The notes beneath the pieces were generated by a model that did not search any database, was not told the DNA's origin, and saw only the letters and a list, made by a program, of their open reading frames with translations. A program made the translations under genes and the position numbers. A stretch of DNA of 64,000 nucleotides. Source: Georgenia sp. EYE_87. Its GTDB lineage: Bacteria > Actinomycetota > Actinomycetes > Actinomycetales > Actinomycetaceae. Positions 17,709 through 25,888 of this stretch are shown piece after piece. Location: contig NZ_JAHXNL010000015.1 in assembly GCF_023148685.1 (NCBI RefSeq), positions 19,597-83,596 of the forward strand, in the 5' to 3' direction. Numbering within the stretch: position 1 is the stretch's first letter; the number at the start of each line of letters is the position of its first letter.

Positions 17709-17749
17709 TGGCCGTCTTGTCGCTCGCCGGGTACAGCTCCCTCGTCCGG
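17709..17749 (-). promoter_or_regulatory. guanidine-III (ykkC-III) riboswitch
   Basis: The minus strand reads CCGGACGAGG, then GAGCTGTACCCGG, then CGAGCGACAAGACGGCC, ending at the Shine-Dalgarno of sugE. This follows the known guanidine-III aptamer segment by segment (CCGGACGAGG, GCCGUACCCGG, GGACAAGACGGC). The P1 arm CCGG pairs with the second CCGG. P2 GCUGU pairs with ACGGC and includes a G-U wobble. Its 3' edge adjoins the AAGGAG site, so control of translation initiation by pseudoknot formation is likely. Guanidine would turn on the exporter. Confidence 0.9.
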
Positions 17750-17850
17750 TGCCCGTTCCGGGCCCTGCCAGGGTGCCACGCCCCGGTCGTTACCGGCAAC
17801 GGTCCGGGCGGTGAGGTCGGCCTCCACGCGGTGCGTGCTTGGATGGTCCG

Positions 17851-19107
17851 GTGCCCGCTCCTGCCGACCACCTCGCCGACCTCGCCGACCTCATCACCGC
17901 CTCGCCGTCCTCGTATCACGCCGCCGCCGAGGTGGCCCGCCGCCTGGATCTGGCCGGGTTCACGGCCCTCGACGAGGCGGACGGGTGGGAGAGCACCGGG
18001 CGTCACTACGTCGTCCGGGACGGTGCGGTCGTCGCGTGGGTGCGGCCGGCGACGGCGGGGCCCACCACCCCGTTCCGGATCGTCGGCGCCCACACGGACT
18101 CCCCCGGCTTCAAGCTCAAGCCGCGTCCCACCGTCACCGCGCACGGCTGGCTCCAGGCCGGCGTCGAGGTCTACGGCGGCCCGCTGCTGAACTCCTGGCT
18201 CGACCGCGAGCTCGAGCTGGCCGGCCGGCTCGTGGACCGCGAGGGCCGCGAGCACCTGGTGCGCACCGGCCCGTTCCTGCGCATCCCGCAGCTGGCGATC
18301 CACCTCGACCGGTCGGTCAACGACAAGGGCGTGACCCTCGATCAGCAGCGGCACACCGCCCCCGTCTTCGGCGTCGGCGCGCACGGCGACCTGCTCGGGC
18401 GGCTGGCCGACGCCGCGGGCCTGGGCGCGGACGACGTCGTGGGGTACGACGTCCTCACCGCCGACACGCAGGCGCCGCGCCGTTTCGGCCTCGACGACAC
18501 CCTCTTCGCGGCCGGCCGCATGGACAACCTCGTGTCCGTCCACGCGGGGCTGCTGGCCCTCCTCGACGCGCCCGACGACGCCGCGCACGTCAGCGTGCTG
18601 GCCGCCTTCGACCACGAGGAGCTGGGCTCGGCGTCGCGCTCCGGCGCGTCCGGGCCGCTCCTCGACGACGTCCTGACCCGCGTGTCGGGCGGCACCGCCG
18701 AGGAGGTCCGCCGCGCGTACGCCGGCTCCTGGTGCGTCTCGGCCGACGCCGGCCACGGCATCCACCCGAACTACCCCGAGCGCCACGACCCGGCCAACCA
18801 CCCGACGCTGGGCGGCGGCCCGCTGCTGAAGATCAACGCCAAGCAGCGCTACGCCACCGACGCCCACGGCGCCGCGCTCTGGGCGCGGGCCTGCGAGCGC
18901 GCCGACGTGCCGTGGCAGGAGTTCGTCTCGAACAACGCCGTGCCGTGCGGGTCGACGATCGGGCCGCTCACCGCGACCCGGCTCGGGATCCGCACCGTCG
19001 ACGTCGGGGTGCCACTGCTCTCGATGCACTCCGCCCGCGAGCTGGCGCACGTGAGCGACCCCGCGGCGCTGGCCGCCGCGGCGGGGGCGTTCCTCGCCGG
19101 GGCGTAG
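17851..19107 (+). CDS. M18 family aminopeptidase
   Basis: I place the start at GTG 17851 (MPAPADHLADLADLITASPSSYHA), giving 418 residues; a TTG at 17839 is also in frame. M18 features are clear: FRIVGAHTDSPGFKLKP with the first zinc ligand His, the YGGPLLNSWLDREL segment, AAGRMDNLVSV, AFDHEELGS with the catalytic Glu pair, SADAGHGIHPNYPERHDP, and the C-terminal VPLLSMHSARE with a ligand His. The family removes N-terminal, often acidic, residues in the cytoplasm as a dodecamer. The gene is complete and monocistronic. Confidence 0.93.
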   Translation: MPAPADHLADLADLITASPSSYHAAAEVARRLDLAGFTALDEADGWESTGRHYVVRDGAVVAWVRPATAGPTTPFRIVGAHTDSPGFKLKPRPTVTAHGWLQAGVEVYGGPLLNSWLDRELELAGRLVDREGREHLVRTGPFLRIPQLAIHLDRSVNDKGVTLDQQRHTAPVFGVGAHGDLLGRLADAAGLGADDVVGYDVLTADTQAPRRFGLDDTLFAAGRMDNLVSVHAGLLALLDAPDDAAHVSVLAAFDHEELGSASRSGASGPLLDDVLTRVSGGTAEEVRRAYAGSWCVSADAGHGIHPNYPERHDPANHPTLGGGPLLKINAKQRYATDAHGAALWARACERADVPWQEFVSNNAVPCGSTIGPLTATRLGIRTVDVGVPLLSMHSARELAHVSDPAALAAAAGAFLAGA

Positions 19108-19120
19108 GACCCCGGCGAGG
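19092..19120. terminator. hairpin spanning the aminopeptidase stop codon
   Basis: A perfect 11-bp stem CCTCGCCGGGG / CCCCGGCGAGG with a 7-base loop that contains the TAG stop. It lies between the convergent aminopeptidase gene and the small gene at 19124. Confidence 0.6.
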
Positions 19121-19123
19121 TCG

Positions 19124-19360
19124 TCACGCGGCCGACTGAGAGTTTCCCGCCCGGTGCTCGGCGGCGATCTGCGTCGCGACCTCCGTCAGGGCCGTGACGG
19201 GGTCCGGGGTGAGGTGCGAGAAATCCTCGGTTCCCCACCGGGCGATCTCGTGCCCGAGGAACCCCTTGGCGTGCAGCCGCAGCTGCACCGAGTCCCCGCG
19301 CCGGTGGAGCGACCACGCCGTGCCGGGCGGGGGCGGGGGGAGCGTGTCCTTGAGCCACAT
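19124..19360 (-). CDS. small hypothetical protein (78 aa)
   Basis: The ATG at 19360 (MWLKDTLPPPPPGTAWSLHRRGDSV) follows a GGAAGGAA ribosome binding site, so I prefer it to the longer in-frame start at 19417. The product has a Pro-rich N-terminus and a mixed alpha/beta body (QLRLHAKGFLGHEIARWGTEDFSHLTPDP, ALTEVATQIAAEHRAG). There is no signal peptide or membrane segment. I do not recognise a family. It is convergent with the aminopeptidase gene. Confidence 0.6.
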   Translation of the reverse strand: MWLKDTLPPPPPGTAWSLHRRGDSVQLRLHAKGFLGHEIARWGTEDFSHLTPDPVTALTEVATQIAAEHRAGNSQSAA

Positions 19361-19466
19361 GGGATTTCCTTCCGACGAGGTTGGCAGGGTGGTCCGCCGC
19401 AGCCCCGAGTTCCCCACTGACCCCAGGGCGCCTACCGTCGCGCTCAGTCAATTCTAGCCCTCGCGG

Positions 19467-20549
19467 TCAGAGGCGCCCACGGACCGGGGTCCGCTCGGCC
19501 GGGTCGCCCTCCTCCGGCATGACCATCTCGGCGCGGACCCCGAGCAGCCGGATCTCCCGGCCCGGCTCGATCCGTCCCGCCAGCTCCACCGCCGCGGCGA
19601 CGACGTCGTCGCGATCGGTCGTCGGCGCCGCCAGCTTGTGCCCGATCGCCTTGGTGACGAACGGGGCGTAGCGCACCTTGAGGGTCACCCGGAACACCGC
19701 CCGCCCCTCGCGGGCCGTGTCCTCGAAGACCTGCTCGGCGAGCTCCCGCACGGCGGCCGTCACCTGTTCCGGCGTCGTGAGGTTGTGCTGGTACGTCGTC
19801 TCCCGGCTGTGCCCGCGCGCGATCCACGGGCTGTCGTCGACCACCGCCGGCCCGATGCCCCGGCCCAGCTGGCCGTACCAGAGGCCCATGCGCGGGCCGA
19901 ACTCCGCGACCAGCTCCTCCGGCGGCGCCGCGGCGAGCTCGGCGACGGTGCGGATGCCGTGGCCGGCGAGCCGCCTGGAGATCTTGGCGCCGACGCCCCA
20001 CAGGTCCCGCGTGGGCCGCTCGCCCATCACCTCGAACCAGTTCTTCTCCGTGAGCCGGAAGATCCCGCGCGGCTTGCCGAACCCGGTCGCGATCTTCGCG
20101 CGCACCTTGTTGTCGCCGATCCCGACGGTGCAGTGCAGCTCCGTCGAGGCGAGGACCGCCTCCTGCGCCCGCCGCGCGAGGGCCTCCGGGTCGTCCGTGA
20201 CCGCGCCGAGGAAGGCCTCGTCCCAGCCGAGCACCTCGACGACGACGCCGAGCTCCCGCAGCGTCGCCATCACCTGCTCGGACGCCGCCTCGTAGGCGGG
20301 CGCGTCCACCGGCAGGAAGACGGCGTCGGGCACCTTGCGCACCGCCGTCTTCATGGGCATGCCCGAGCCGACGCCGAACTCGCGCGCCTCGTAGGAGGCC
20401 GTCGCCACGACCGCCCGCTCGGTCGGGTCGCCCCGTCCGCCGACCACGACGGGCAGGCCCGCGAGCTCCGGGCGGCGCAGGATCTCGACCGCCGCGATGA
20501 ACTGGTCGAGGTCCACGTGCAGCACCCAGGGCCTGGCGCCGTCGCTCAT
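19467..20549 (-). CDS. dinB: Y-family DNA polymerase, DinB2-like, lacking the aromatic steric gate
   Basis: The start at MSDGARPWVLHVDLDQF gives 360 residues. Palm metals are D13 and D15 (HVDLDQF) and D110/E111 (GWDEAFLG). Finger, thumb (GVGAKISRRLAGHGIRTVAEL) and little-finger regions are complete. The residue that is normally Phe/Tyr and excludes ribonucleotides is I18 (DQFI), as opposed to Leu in mycobacterial DinB2, which is known to insert ribonucleotides. GDPTE and CTVGIGDNKVRAK further support the DinB2 subgroup. It is a translesion polymerase. It is divergent from the MFS gene, and no SOS box is obvious. Confidence 0.88.
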   Translation of the reverse strand: MSDGARPWVLHVDLDQFIAAVEILRRPELAGLPVVVGGRGDPTERAVVATASYEAREFGVGSGMPMKTAVRKVPDAVFLPVDAPAYEAASEQVMATLRELGVVVEVLGWDEAFLGAVTDDPEALARRAQEAVLASTELHCTVGIGDNKVRAKIATGFGKPRGIFRLTEKNWFEVMGERPTRDLWGVGAKISRRLAGHGIRTVAELAAAPPEELVAEFGPRMGLWYGQLGRGIGPAVVDDSPWIARGHSRETTYQHNLTTPEQVTAAVRELAEQVFEDTAREGRAVFRVTLKVRYAPFVTKAIGHKLAAPTTDRDDVVAAAVELAGRIEPGREIRLLGVRAEMVMPEEGDPAERTPVRGRL

Positions 20550-20644
20550 GGCACGAGTCTGACCAAGCCCACGCACGCTGTCACGCGGGCCGCTGGCCGG
20601 ACGGGCGCCGCCGCTCCCGCGGAAGCGGCCTACCATCGGTGCCG

Positions 20645-21970
20645 ATGTCCACCTCCCCGGCGTCCCCCGCGCGGGGAGCCTTTCCGTGGGCCGTCGTCGG
20701 CGGCGTCGCGCTGGTCGCCCTGAGCCTGCGTGGGCCGATCGTCGCGCCGGCGCCCGTCGTCGGCGACATCCGGGCGGACCTCGGGCTCTCGACGACCACC
20801 GCGGGCCTGCTCACCAGCCTGCCGGTGCTGTTCTTCGCCCTCGCCACCCCGCTCGCGACGCGGGTGATCCGCCGCGCCGGACCCGAGCTCGCCGTCGTCG
20901 CCTGCCTCCTCGGCGTGCTGGCGGGCACGGTGGTCCGGTCGGCGGGGCCGGCGTGGGCGCTCTTCCTCGGCACGGTGATGATCGGCGCGGCGATCACGAT
21001 CGGCAACATCGTCGTCCCGGTGGTGATCAGGCGTGACGTCCACTGGCGGCGGGCCTCCGCCGTCACCGGCGTGTACACCGCGTCGCTCAACGTCGGCTCG
21101 ATGATCACCTCGCTGGGCACCGCCCCGCTGGCGGCGGTGGTGGGCTGGCGCGGGGCGCTGCTGACCTGGGGCGTGCTGGCCGCCGTCGGCGCGGCGTTCT
21201 GGGTGTGGCTCGCCCGCCGTCGGGCGGCGTCCCACGCGGCAGAGCGGCAGCGGGCCGACACCGCTCCCTCGGCCGATGCGGTTACGCCGAGCGCCGTGCC
21301 GGACGCCACGTCGAAGACCACGTCGGACGCCACGCCGGACGCCACGGAGAGCGCGGCCCGCCGGGCGGCGGCCTCCGCCAGGGTCAGCCGCATCGGCTGG
21401 CTGCTGCTCCTCGCGTTCTGCGGGCAGTCGTTCTCCTACTACGCGGTCACCGCCTGGCTGCCCACGCTGCTCGCGGACACCCGCGGCCTCGACCAGGCCG
21501 CCTCGGGCGCCACGGCGTCGCTGTTCCAGATCGCCGCCGTCGTCGGCTCGCTCGGCGTGCCGGCGATCGCCGCGCGTGCCCCCGGGTGGGTGCCGGTCGC
21601 CCTCATCGGGGCGCTCTGGGCGACCCTGCCGGTCGGGCTGATGGTGGCGCCGGAGTCGTTCACGACGTGGTCGATCGTCGGCGGCGTCGCCCAGGGCGGC
21701 GGCTTCACGGCGATCCTGTCGATCATCGCCCGGGTCACCCGGACCGACCGGGAGGCCGCGTCGATGTCCGCCCGCGTCCAGGCCGGGGGGTACGTTGCCG
21801 CCACGTTCGCGGCGCCCCTCGCGGGCGCGCTGAACTCCGCCACGGGCGGATGGACGGCGCCGCTCGGGCTCGTCCTCGTCGCCACGCTCACCTTCTCCCT
21901 GGGCGGGGTCTCCGCGGCGCTGCTCGCGCGGCGGCAGGGACCGGGCACGCGGGCGGGCACGGCCGGGTAG
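20645..21970 (+). CDS. MFS transporter, CynX/NimT type
   Basis: The 441-residue protein has about 12 transmembrane helices in two halves joined by a hydrophilic loop rich in Ala, Thr and Asp (about residues 200-245). The opening VVGGVALVALSLRGPIVAPAPVVGDIRADLGLS and LPVLFFALATPLATRVIRRAG are typical of the CynX/NimT group (cyanate, nitroimidazole and related anions). The substrate is unknown. Start choice lies between ATG 20645 and GTG 20639. The 269-base gap after the gene contains a 14-base direct repeat and no gene. Confidence 0.88.
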   Translation: MSTSPASPARGAFPWAVVGGVALVALSLRGPIVAPAPVVGDIRADLGLSTTTAGLLTSLPVLFFALATPLATRVIRRAGPELAVVACLLGVLAGTVVRSAGPAWALFLGTVMIGAAITIGNIVVPVVIRRDVHWRRASAVTGVYTASLNVGSMITSLGTAPLAAVVGWRGALLTWGVLAAVGAAFWVWLARRRAASHAAERQRADTAPSADAVTPSAVPDATSKTTSDATPDATESAARRAAASARVSRIGWLLLLAFCGQSFSYYAVTAWLPTLLADTRGLDQAASGATASLFQIAAVVGSLGVPAIAARAPGWVPVALIGALWATLPVGLMVAPESFTTWSIVGGVAQGGGFTAILSIIARVTRTDREAASMSARVQAGGYVAATFAAPLAGALNSATGGWTAPLGLVLVATLTFSLGGVSAALLARRQGPGTRAGTAG

Positions 21971-22055
21971 CGAGCCGTCCGCCGGACGAGTGGCGCGCCC
22001 GCGTGCGCTCCGTCCACCGGCCAGTGGTTCTGGGCCGGATAAGTGGGCCCGGGAC

Positions 22056-22088
22056 CACTTCATCTGCGCTGGAGCACTTCATCTGCGC
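22056..22088. repeat. 14-bp direct repeat CACTTCATCTGCGC
   Basis: Two exact copies, 22056-22069 and 22075-22088, lie 19 bases apart in the gap upstream of the membrane protein gene. They may be binding sites for a regulator; this is only inferred from position. Confidence 0.5.
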
Positions 22089-22239
22089 GGGAACGCGCCG
22101 TCGCGGGGTCCCGCCGTCTGCGCAGGATCGGGATGGCCTCGACCTTCCGGTGCCTCGCCGGGGCGCTGACCCCGCTGTGATCCGTAACCTGAAGGTCACG
22201 GCCCGTGGCCTCACGGACCGTCAGCAGAACGGATTCACC

Positions 22240-22884
22240 ATGGCGCACTCCCCCACTGCCCCGGGCCGCGGGGACGCGGCGCGCGTGGGCCACGCCGGGA
22301 AGGGCGCACGCGTGCTGGCCGCCGTCGTCATCACGCTCGGCGTCGGCGGGGTCGCCGCCGGGACCGTCACCTGGCTGCTGCGCGTTCTCGACCGTGCCAC
22401 CGGGAGCACGCCGGACGCCGGCACGGCGGGCACGTTCCTGACCACAATGACCTTCCTCGTCGCGCTGCTCCCCGGCACTCTCGCGGCGGCCGTGGAACGA
22501 CGACGCAGCTCGCGCGTGCTCCTCTCGGCGGGGGGCTTGACGGTCGCGGGGCTGCTCGTCGCTCGGGTCTGGGACCGCCCCGCCGCCGAGTCCGCCGCGG
22601 CCCTCGGAATCGTGGTGGTGACGGTCGTGCTGATCGGCGTCGTCGCCGGGGCGGTCTGGGCGGCGGCGTGGCTCACCCGCTCCGCAGTCGGTCCCGGCGG
22701 GAGCGGGCTGGCCGGTCCCCGGGTGGAGTCCCGTGCCGGGCCCAGGGTGGAGTCTCGTGACGAGGCCGGTCCGGGGGTCGAATCCCGTGCCGGGCCCAGG
22801 GTGGAGTCCCGAGACGAGGCCGGTCCGGGGCTCCCCTCCCGCGACGACCGCGGACCTACGCTGTGCGGCGGAGGCCCCCGATGA
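22240..22884 (+). CDS. membrane protein with repeat tail
   Basis: The start at ATG 22240 (MAHSPTAPGRGDAARVG) gives 214 residues. There are four predicted transmembrane helices (about 25-48, 62-80, 91-104 and 115-140). A polar C-terminal tail contains an 18-residue unit (SRAGPRVESRDEAGPGVE) twice in tandem. I recognise no family. The last four bases ATGA are shared with the start of the Vsr-type nuclease gene, so the two are translationally coupled. Confidence 0.65.
   Translation: MAHSPTAPGRGDAARVGHAGKGARVLAAVVITLGVGGVAAGTVTWLLRVLDRATGSTPDAGTAGTFLTTMTFLVALLPGTLAAAVERRRSSRVLLSAGGLTVAGLLVARVWDRPAAESAAALGIVVVTVVLIGVVAGAVWAAAWLTRSAVGPGGSGLAGPRVESRAGPRVESRDEAGPGVESRAGPRVESRDEAGPGLPSRDDRGPTLCGGGPR
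22731..22838. repeat. 54-bp in-frame tandem repeat, two copies
   Basis: Units start at 22731-22733 and 22785-22787 with a period of exactly 54 bases (18 codons). They encode the repeated tail of the membrane protein. A third partial unit precedes them (GTGGAGTCCCGTG). Confidence 0.8.
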
Positions 22885-23318
22885 CCGTGCGCGTACCGCC
22901 CCACCCGGGCGCCTCCTCCGCCGCAGTCTCGCGGCGGATGTCCGTCGCGGCGCGGCGGGACACCGGCTGCGAGCTGCTCCTGCGCCGGCAACTGCACGCG
23001 GCCGGACTGCGCTACCGGGTGAACTACCCGGTGCCCGGCAACCGTCGCCGGACCATCGACATCGCGTTCACCCGGGCGAAGGTCGCGGTGTTCGTCGACG
23101 GGTGCTTCTGGCACGGCTGCCCCGAGCACGGGACCCAGCCGCGCGCCAACGCGGACTGGTGGTCGCAGAAGCTCGCCGCGAACCAGGCCCGCGACGCCGA
23201 CACCACCGCGCTGCTCGAGGCATCGGGCTGGGTGGTGGTGCGCGTGTGGGAGCACAGCGAGCCGGCGGAGGCGGCGCGGATCGTCGGGGAGCGGGTGCGC
23301 GAGCGCCGCCGGATCTGA
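22881..23318 (+). CDS. vsr: very short patch repair (Vsr-type) endonuclease
   Basis: The 145-residue protein begins MTVRVPPHPGASSAAVS and contains the Vsr core: SRRMSVAARRDTGCELLLRRQLHAAGLRYRVNYPVPGN, TIDIAFTRAKVAVFVDGCFWHGCPEHGT, and WWSQKLAANQARDADTTALLEASGWVVVRVWEHS. Vsr nicks DNA 5' of the T in T:G mismatches produced by deamination of 5-methylcytosine. No cytosine methyltransferase gene is nearby, so it acts with a distant enzyme or has another role. The start overlaps the preceding membrane protein gene by ATGA, with GGAGG upstream. Confidence 0.9.
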   Translation: MTVRVPPHPGASSAAVSRRMSVAARRDTGCELLLRRQLHAAGLRYRVNYPVPGNRRRTIDIAFTRAKVAVFVDGCFWHGCPEHGTQPRANADWWSQKLAANQARDADTTALLEASGWVVVRVWEHSEPAEAARIVGERVRERRRI

Positions 23319-23327
23319 GGACGCGCG

Positions 23328-23477
23328 GTCCGGGCGTGCCGGATCCGGGGCCGCTCAGTCCGGGCGTGCCGGCTCCGGGGCCGCTCAGTCCGGGCGTGCC
23401 GGCTCCGGGGCCGCTCAGTCCGGGCGTGCCGGCTCCGGGGCCGCTCAGTCCGGGCGTGCCGGCTCCGGGGCCGCTCA
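23328..23477. repeat. 30-bp tandem repeat, five copies, beginning at the kinase stop codon
   Basis: Five contiguous 30-base units (23328, 23358, 23388, 23418, 23448); the outermost differs by one base. The last three bases of the innermost unit (TCA, 23475-23477) are the stop codon of the kinase gene, so on the minus strand every unit begins with TGA in the kinase reading frame. The array fills the space between the convergent vsr and kinase genes. There are no spacers, so it is not a CRISPR. Confidence 0.95.
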
Positions 23478-25085
23478 GTCCGCGTCGCCGTCGCCCTTGT
23501 CGTCCCCCTCGCCCTTGTCGTCCCCGCCGTTCCCCTTGCCGCTGCTCTCGAGCTCCGTGCCCACGGCAGCGGCCAGCTCGTCCTGCAGGGCCTGCGCCTC
23601 CGCCTCACCGAGCTCCCCCTCGCGGGCAAGCTCGTCGATGCGCTTGCTGAGGTCCTTGGCCCTGTCGGTGACCTTGTCGGCCTTGCCCTCGGCCAGGACC
23701 TCGGTGAGCTCATCCCACTGCTCCTCCAGCTGCGTGCGGGTCTCCTCGTCCGCCTGGAGCGAGGCGAGGAGGGCGGACATCCCGCCCTCGGCACCAGGCC
23801 CGGCGGAGTCCGCCGGAGGTGCGGCGCTCGGTGGCGCCGCCTGGGCCGGCGCGCTCTCCTGCTGTGCAGGCGCGCTGGCCTGGGGCTCGCCGGGCGTCGG
23901 TGATGCTGCCGGCGCGGGGGACTCTCCGGCGGCCGGCGTCCGCGCCTCGGTCCCGGTCGGGTCCCCGCCCCCCAGGAGGGCGATCGCGACGGCGATGCCG
24001 GCCACCCCGGCCACGGCTGCCCCGCCGACGACCCAGCGGGGACGGCCTCGTCCGGAGCGGGCCGGGGCGACCGCCGTGACTGACTCGGTGCCCGGGCCCG
24101 CGGTCGCCGTAACTGATTCGGTGCCGCGGCCCGTGGTGGGCGCGCCTGCCGCCGGCTCCCTCCCCGCGGCGGGCGCAGCCGCCACGGCCGCAGCCGGCAG
24201 CGTTCTGGTGGTGCCGGTGGCGGGCAGGACCTCAGTGGCCCCGTCGGGGTCCGCCACCGCGGCGGTCGGAAGGTGGTGGCGCGGCGCCCGCAGGGTCTGG
24301 AGAACCGCCGCCGTGGAGGGCCGGTCCGCCGGGTCCTTGGCGAGCATCGCCGCGACGAGGGCGTCGAGATCCCGTGGGAGCTCCGGTACCTGCGCGGCCA
24401 GGCCGGGCGGTGACGCGGCGGCGTGCTGGCGCAGGACGTCGAGCGGGTGCGCGCCGGTGAACGGGGGCCGCCCGGTGAGCGCGGCCGTCATCAGGCATCC
24501 CAGCGCGTAGACGTCGCTGGCCGGCGTGACCTCTGCCCCCTCGGCCTGCTCCGGAGCCATGTAGTCGGCCGTGCCGACCACCGTCCCGGGCTCGGTCAGC
24601 GAGGCTCCGGCGGCCTGGGCCGCGGCCGCGATCCCGAAGTCCACGACCGTGACGTCATCCCCGTGCAGGAGCACGTTGGCCGGCTTGACGTCGCGGTGGA
24701 CGATGCCGGCCGCGTGCGCGGCCGACAGGGCGCCGGCCACCCGCTCGACGACCCGCAGCGCTTCCGGGACCGGGAGCGGACCGCCCCTCAGGACCTCGGC
24801 CAGGTCCCTGCCCTCGATGAGCTCCATGACCAGGTAGGCGGTGTCTCCCTCGACGCCGGCGTCGTGGACGGTGACGATGTCCGGATGCCTGAGGCTCGCG
24901 ATGGCTACCGCCTCACGCTGCAGCCGCTCGCCCACCCTGGCGTCGTGGGCGGCGGCGAGGTTGACCGTCTTGACCGCGACCCGGCGGCCCAGGCGGGTGT
25001 CGCGGGCCTCCCACACCTCCGCCATCCCGCCCCGACCGATCAGCCGGGTTAGCTCGTAGCGCCCCAGCAGGACGTGAGTTGTCAT
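23475..25085 (-). CDS. membrane-anchored Ser/Thr protein kinase
   Basis: The 536-residue protein has a Hanks-type kinase domain (about 8-270): glycine loop IGRGGMAEV, K39, catalytic H130-R-D132-VKPAN, D149FG, APEQ and DVYALGCLM. An Ala/Pro/Thr linker and one transmembrane helix (351-373) follow. The extracellular part has no PASTA repeats. It has a Pro/Ala/Ser stretch, a Glu/Leu-rich helical region that may form a coiled coil (about 435-515), and a Gly/Asp/Lys tail. Its start overlaps the TetR stop by ATGA, so it is the second gene of that operon. Confidence 0.92.
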   Translation of the reverse strand: MTTHVLLGRYELTRLIGRGGMAEVWEARDTRLGRRVAVKTVNLAAAHDARVGERLQREAVAIASLRHPDIVTVHDAGVEGDTAYLVMELIEGRDLAEVLRGGPLPVPEALRVVERVAGALSAAHAAGIVHRDVKPANVLLHGDDVTVVDFGIAAAAQAAGASLTEPGTVVGTADYMAPEQAEGAEVTPASDVYALGCLMTAALTGRPPFTGAHPLDVLRQHAAASPPGLAAQVPELPRDLDALVAAMLAKDPADRPSTAAVLQTLRAPRHHLPTAAVADPDGATEVLPATGTTRTLPAAAVAAAPAAGREPAAGAPTTGRGTESVTATAGPGTESVTAVAPARSGRGRPRWVVGGAAVAGVAGIAVAIALLGGGDPTGTEARTPAAGESPAPAASPTPGEPQASAPAQQESAPAQAAPPSAAPPADSAGPGAEGGMSALLASLQADEETRTQLEEQWDELTEVLAEGKADKVTDRAKDLSKRIDELAREGELGEAEAQALQDELAAAVGTELESSGKGNGGDDKGEGDDKGDGDAD

Positions 25086-25867
25086 GACGACATCATCGCG
25101 GCCGTACCGCCGTTCGGCCCGCCGCGCGACCCCGGTCCCGCGCGCTCCGGCTCGTCGACGTCCTGCAGGCCCAGGCCGGAGGCCATCTGCCGCACGGTGC
25201 GGCCGAAGAGCGCGTCGGCGGGCTCGAAGCCGCCGACGAAGTGGCCCGCGAGCTCGAGGTTGACCATGCCGACGAGCTGCCCGAACGCGCCGGCGAGGGT
25301 GGCGAGCACGGGGGCGGGGATGTGCTCGCCGAGGACGCGAGCCACGCCGTCGAGCTGCGCCGCGAGCTCGCCGTCGACCGCCTCGCCGTTCACGTCCGTG
25401 AGTGCTCCCGTGCGGGCGGCGTCGTCGACGATGCCGGCCAGCGCCGTCATCACCGCGGTGGCGGGGGCGATCGTGTCGGCCGGCGCGCGGTAGCCGGGGA
25501 TGGCTGAGCCGTAGATCAGGGCGAACCGGTGCGGCTCGCGCCGCGCCCAGCCGCGCAGGGCGTGGCAGGCGGCGATCCAGCGCGCCCGGAACCGGCCGGG
25601 CGCCACCTCCGCCGTCGTCGCGCCGATCGTCGCCGCGAGATCGCCGTACGCGTCCACGATCAGTGCGGTCAGCAGCTCGTCGCGGCTCGCGAAGTAGCGG
25701 TACAGGCCCGAGGAGACCATGCCGAGCTCTCGCGCCACCGCCCGCAGCGAGAGCGCTCCCGCCCCCTGGTCGGCGAGCTGCTGCAGGGCCAGCCGCTTGA
25801 TGTCCCTCGTGAGCTCCGCCCGTGCACGGGCGCGGGCAGTGACGGGCGGGCTGACTGGCGCGGGCAT
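25082..25867 (-). CDS. TetR family transcriptional regulator
   Basis: The start at MPAPVSPPVTARARARAELT gives 261 residues. The N-terminal helix-turn-helix (IKRLALQQLADQGAGALSLRAVARELGMVSSGLYRYFASRDELLTALI) is standard. The C-terminal part (RWIAACHALRGWARREPHRFALIYGSAIPGYRAP) matches the WHG subgroup. It is coupled by an ATGA overlap to the kinase gene and divergent from the membrane protein gene at 25995. Palindromic sites in the shared intergenic region suggest it represses both directions. Confidence 0.9.
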   Translation of the reverse strand: MPAPVSPPVTARARARAELTRDIKRLALQQLADQGAGALSLRAVARELGMVSSGLYRYFASRDELLTALIVDAYGDLAATIGATTAEVAPGRFRARWIAACHALRGWARREPHRFALIYGSAIPGYRAPADTIAPATAVMTALAGIVDDAARTGALTDVNGEAVDGELAAQLDGVARVLGEHIPAPVLATLAGAFGQLVGMVNLELAGHFVGGFEPADALFGRTVRQMASGLGLQDVDEPERAGPGSRGGPNGGTAAMMSS

Positions 25868-25888
25868 GGCAGCGATGATGCCAAGACT

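Noticed and set aside
22776..22795. tRNA-like T-arm (GGTCGAATCCCG)
   Set aside because: It lies inside a coding tandem repeat and no acceptor, D or anticodon arm can be folded around it.
23328..23477. CRISPR array
   Set aside because: Units are contiguous and 30 bp long with no unique spacers; no cas genes nearby.
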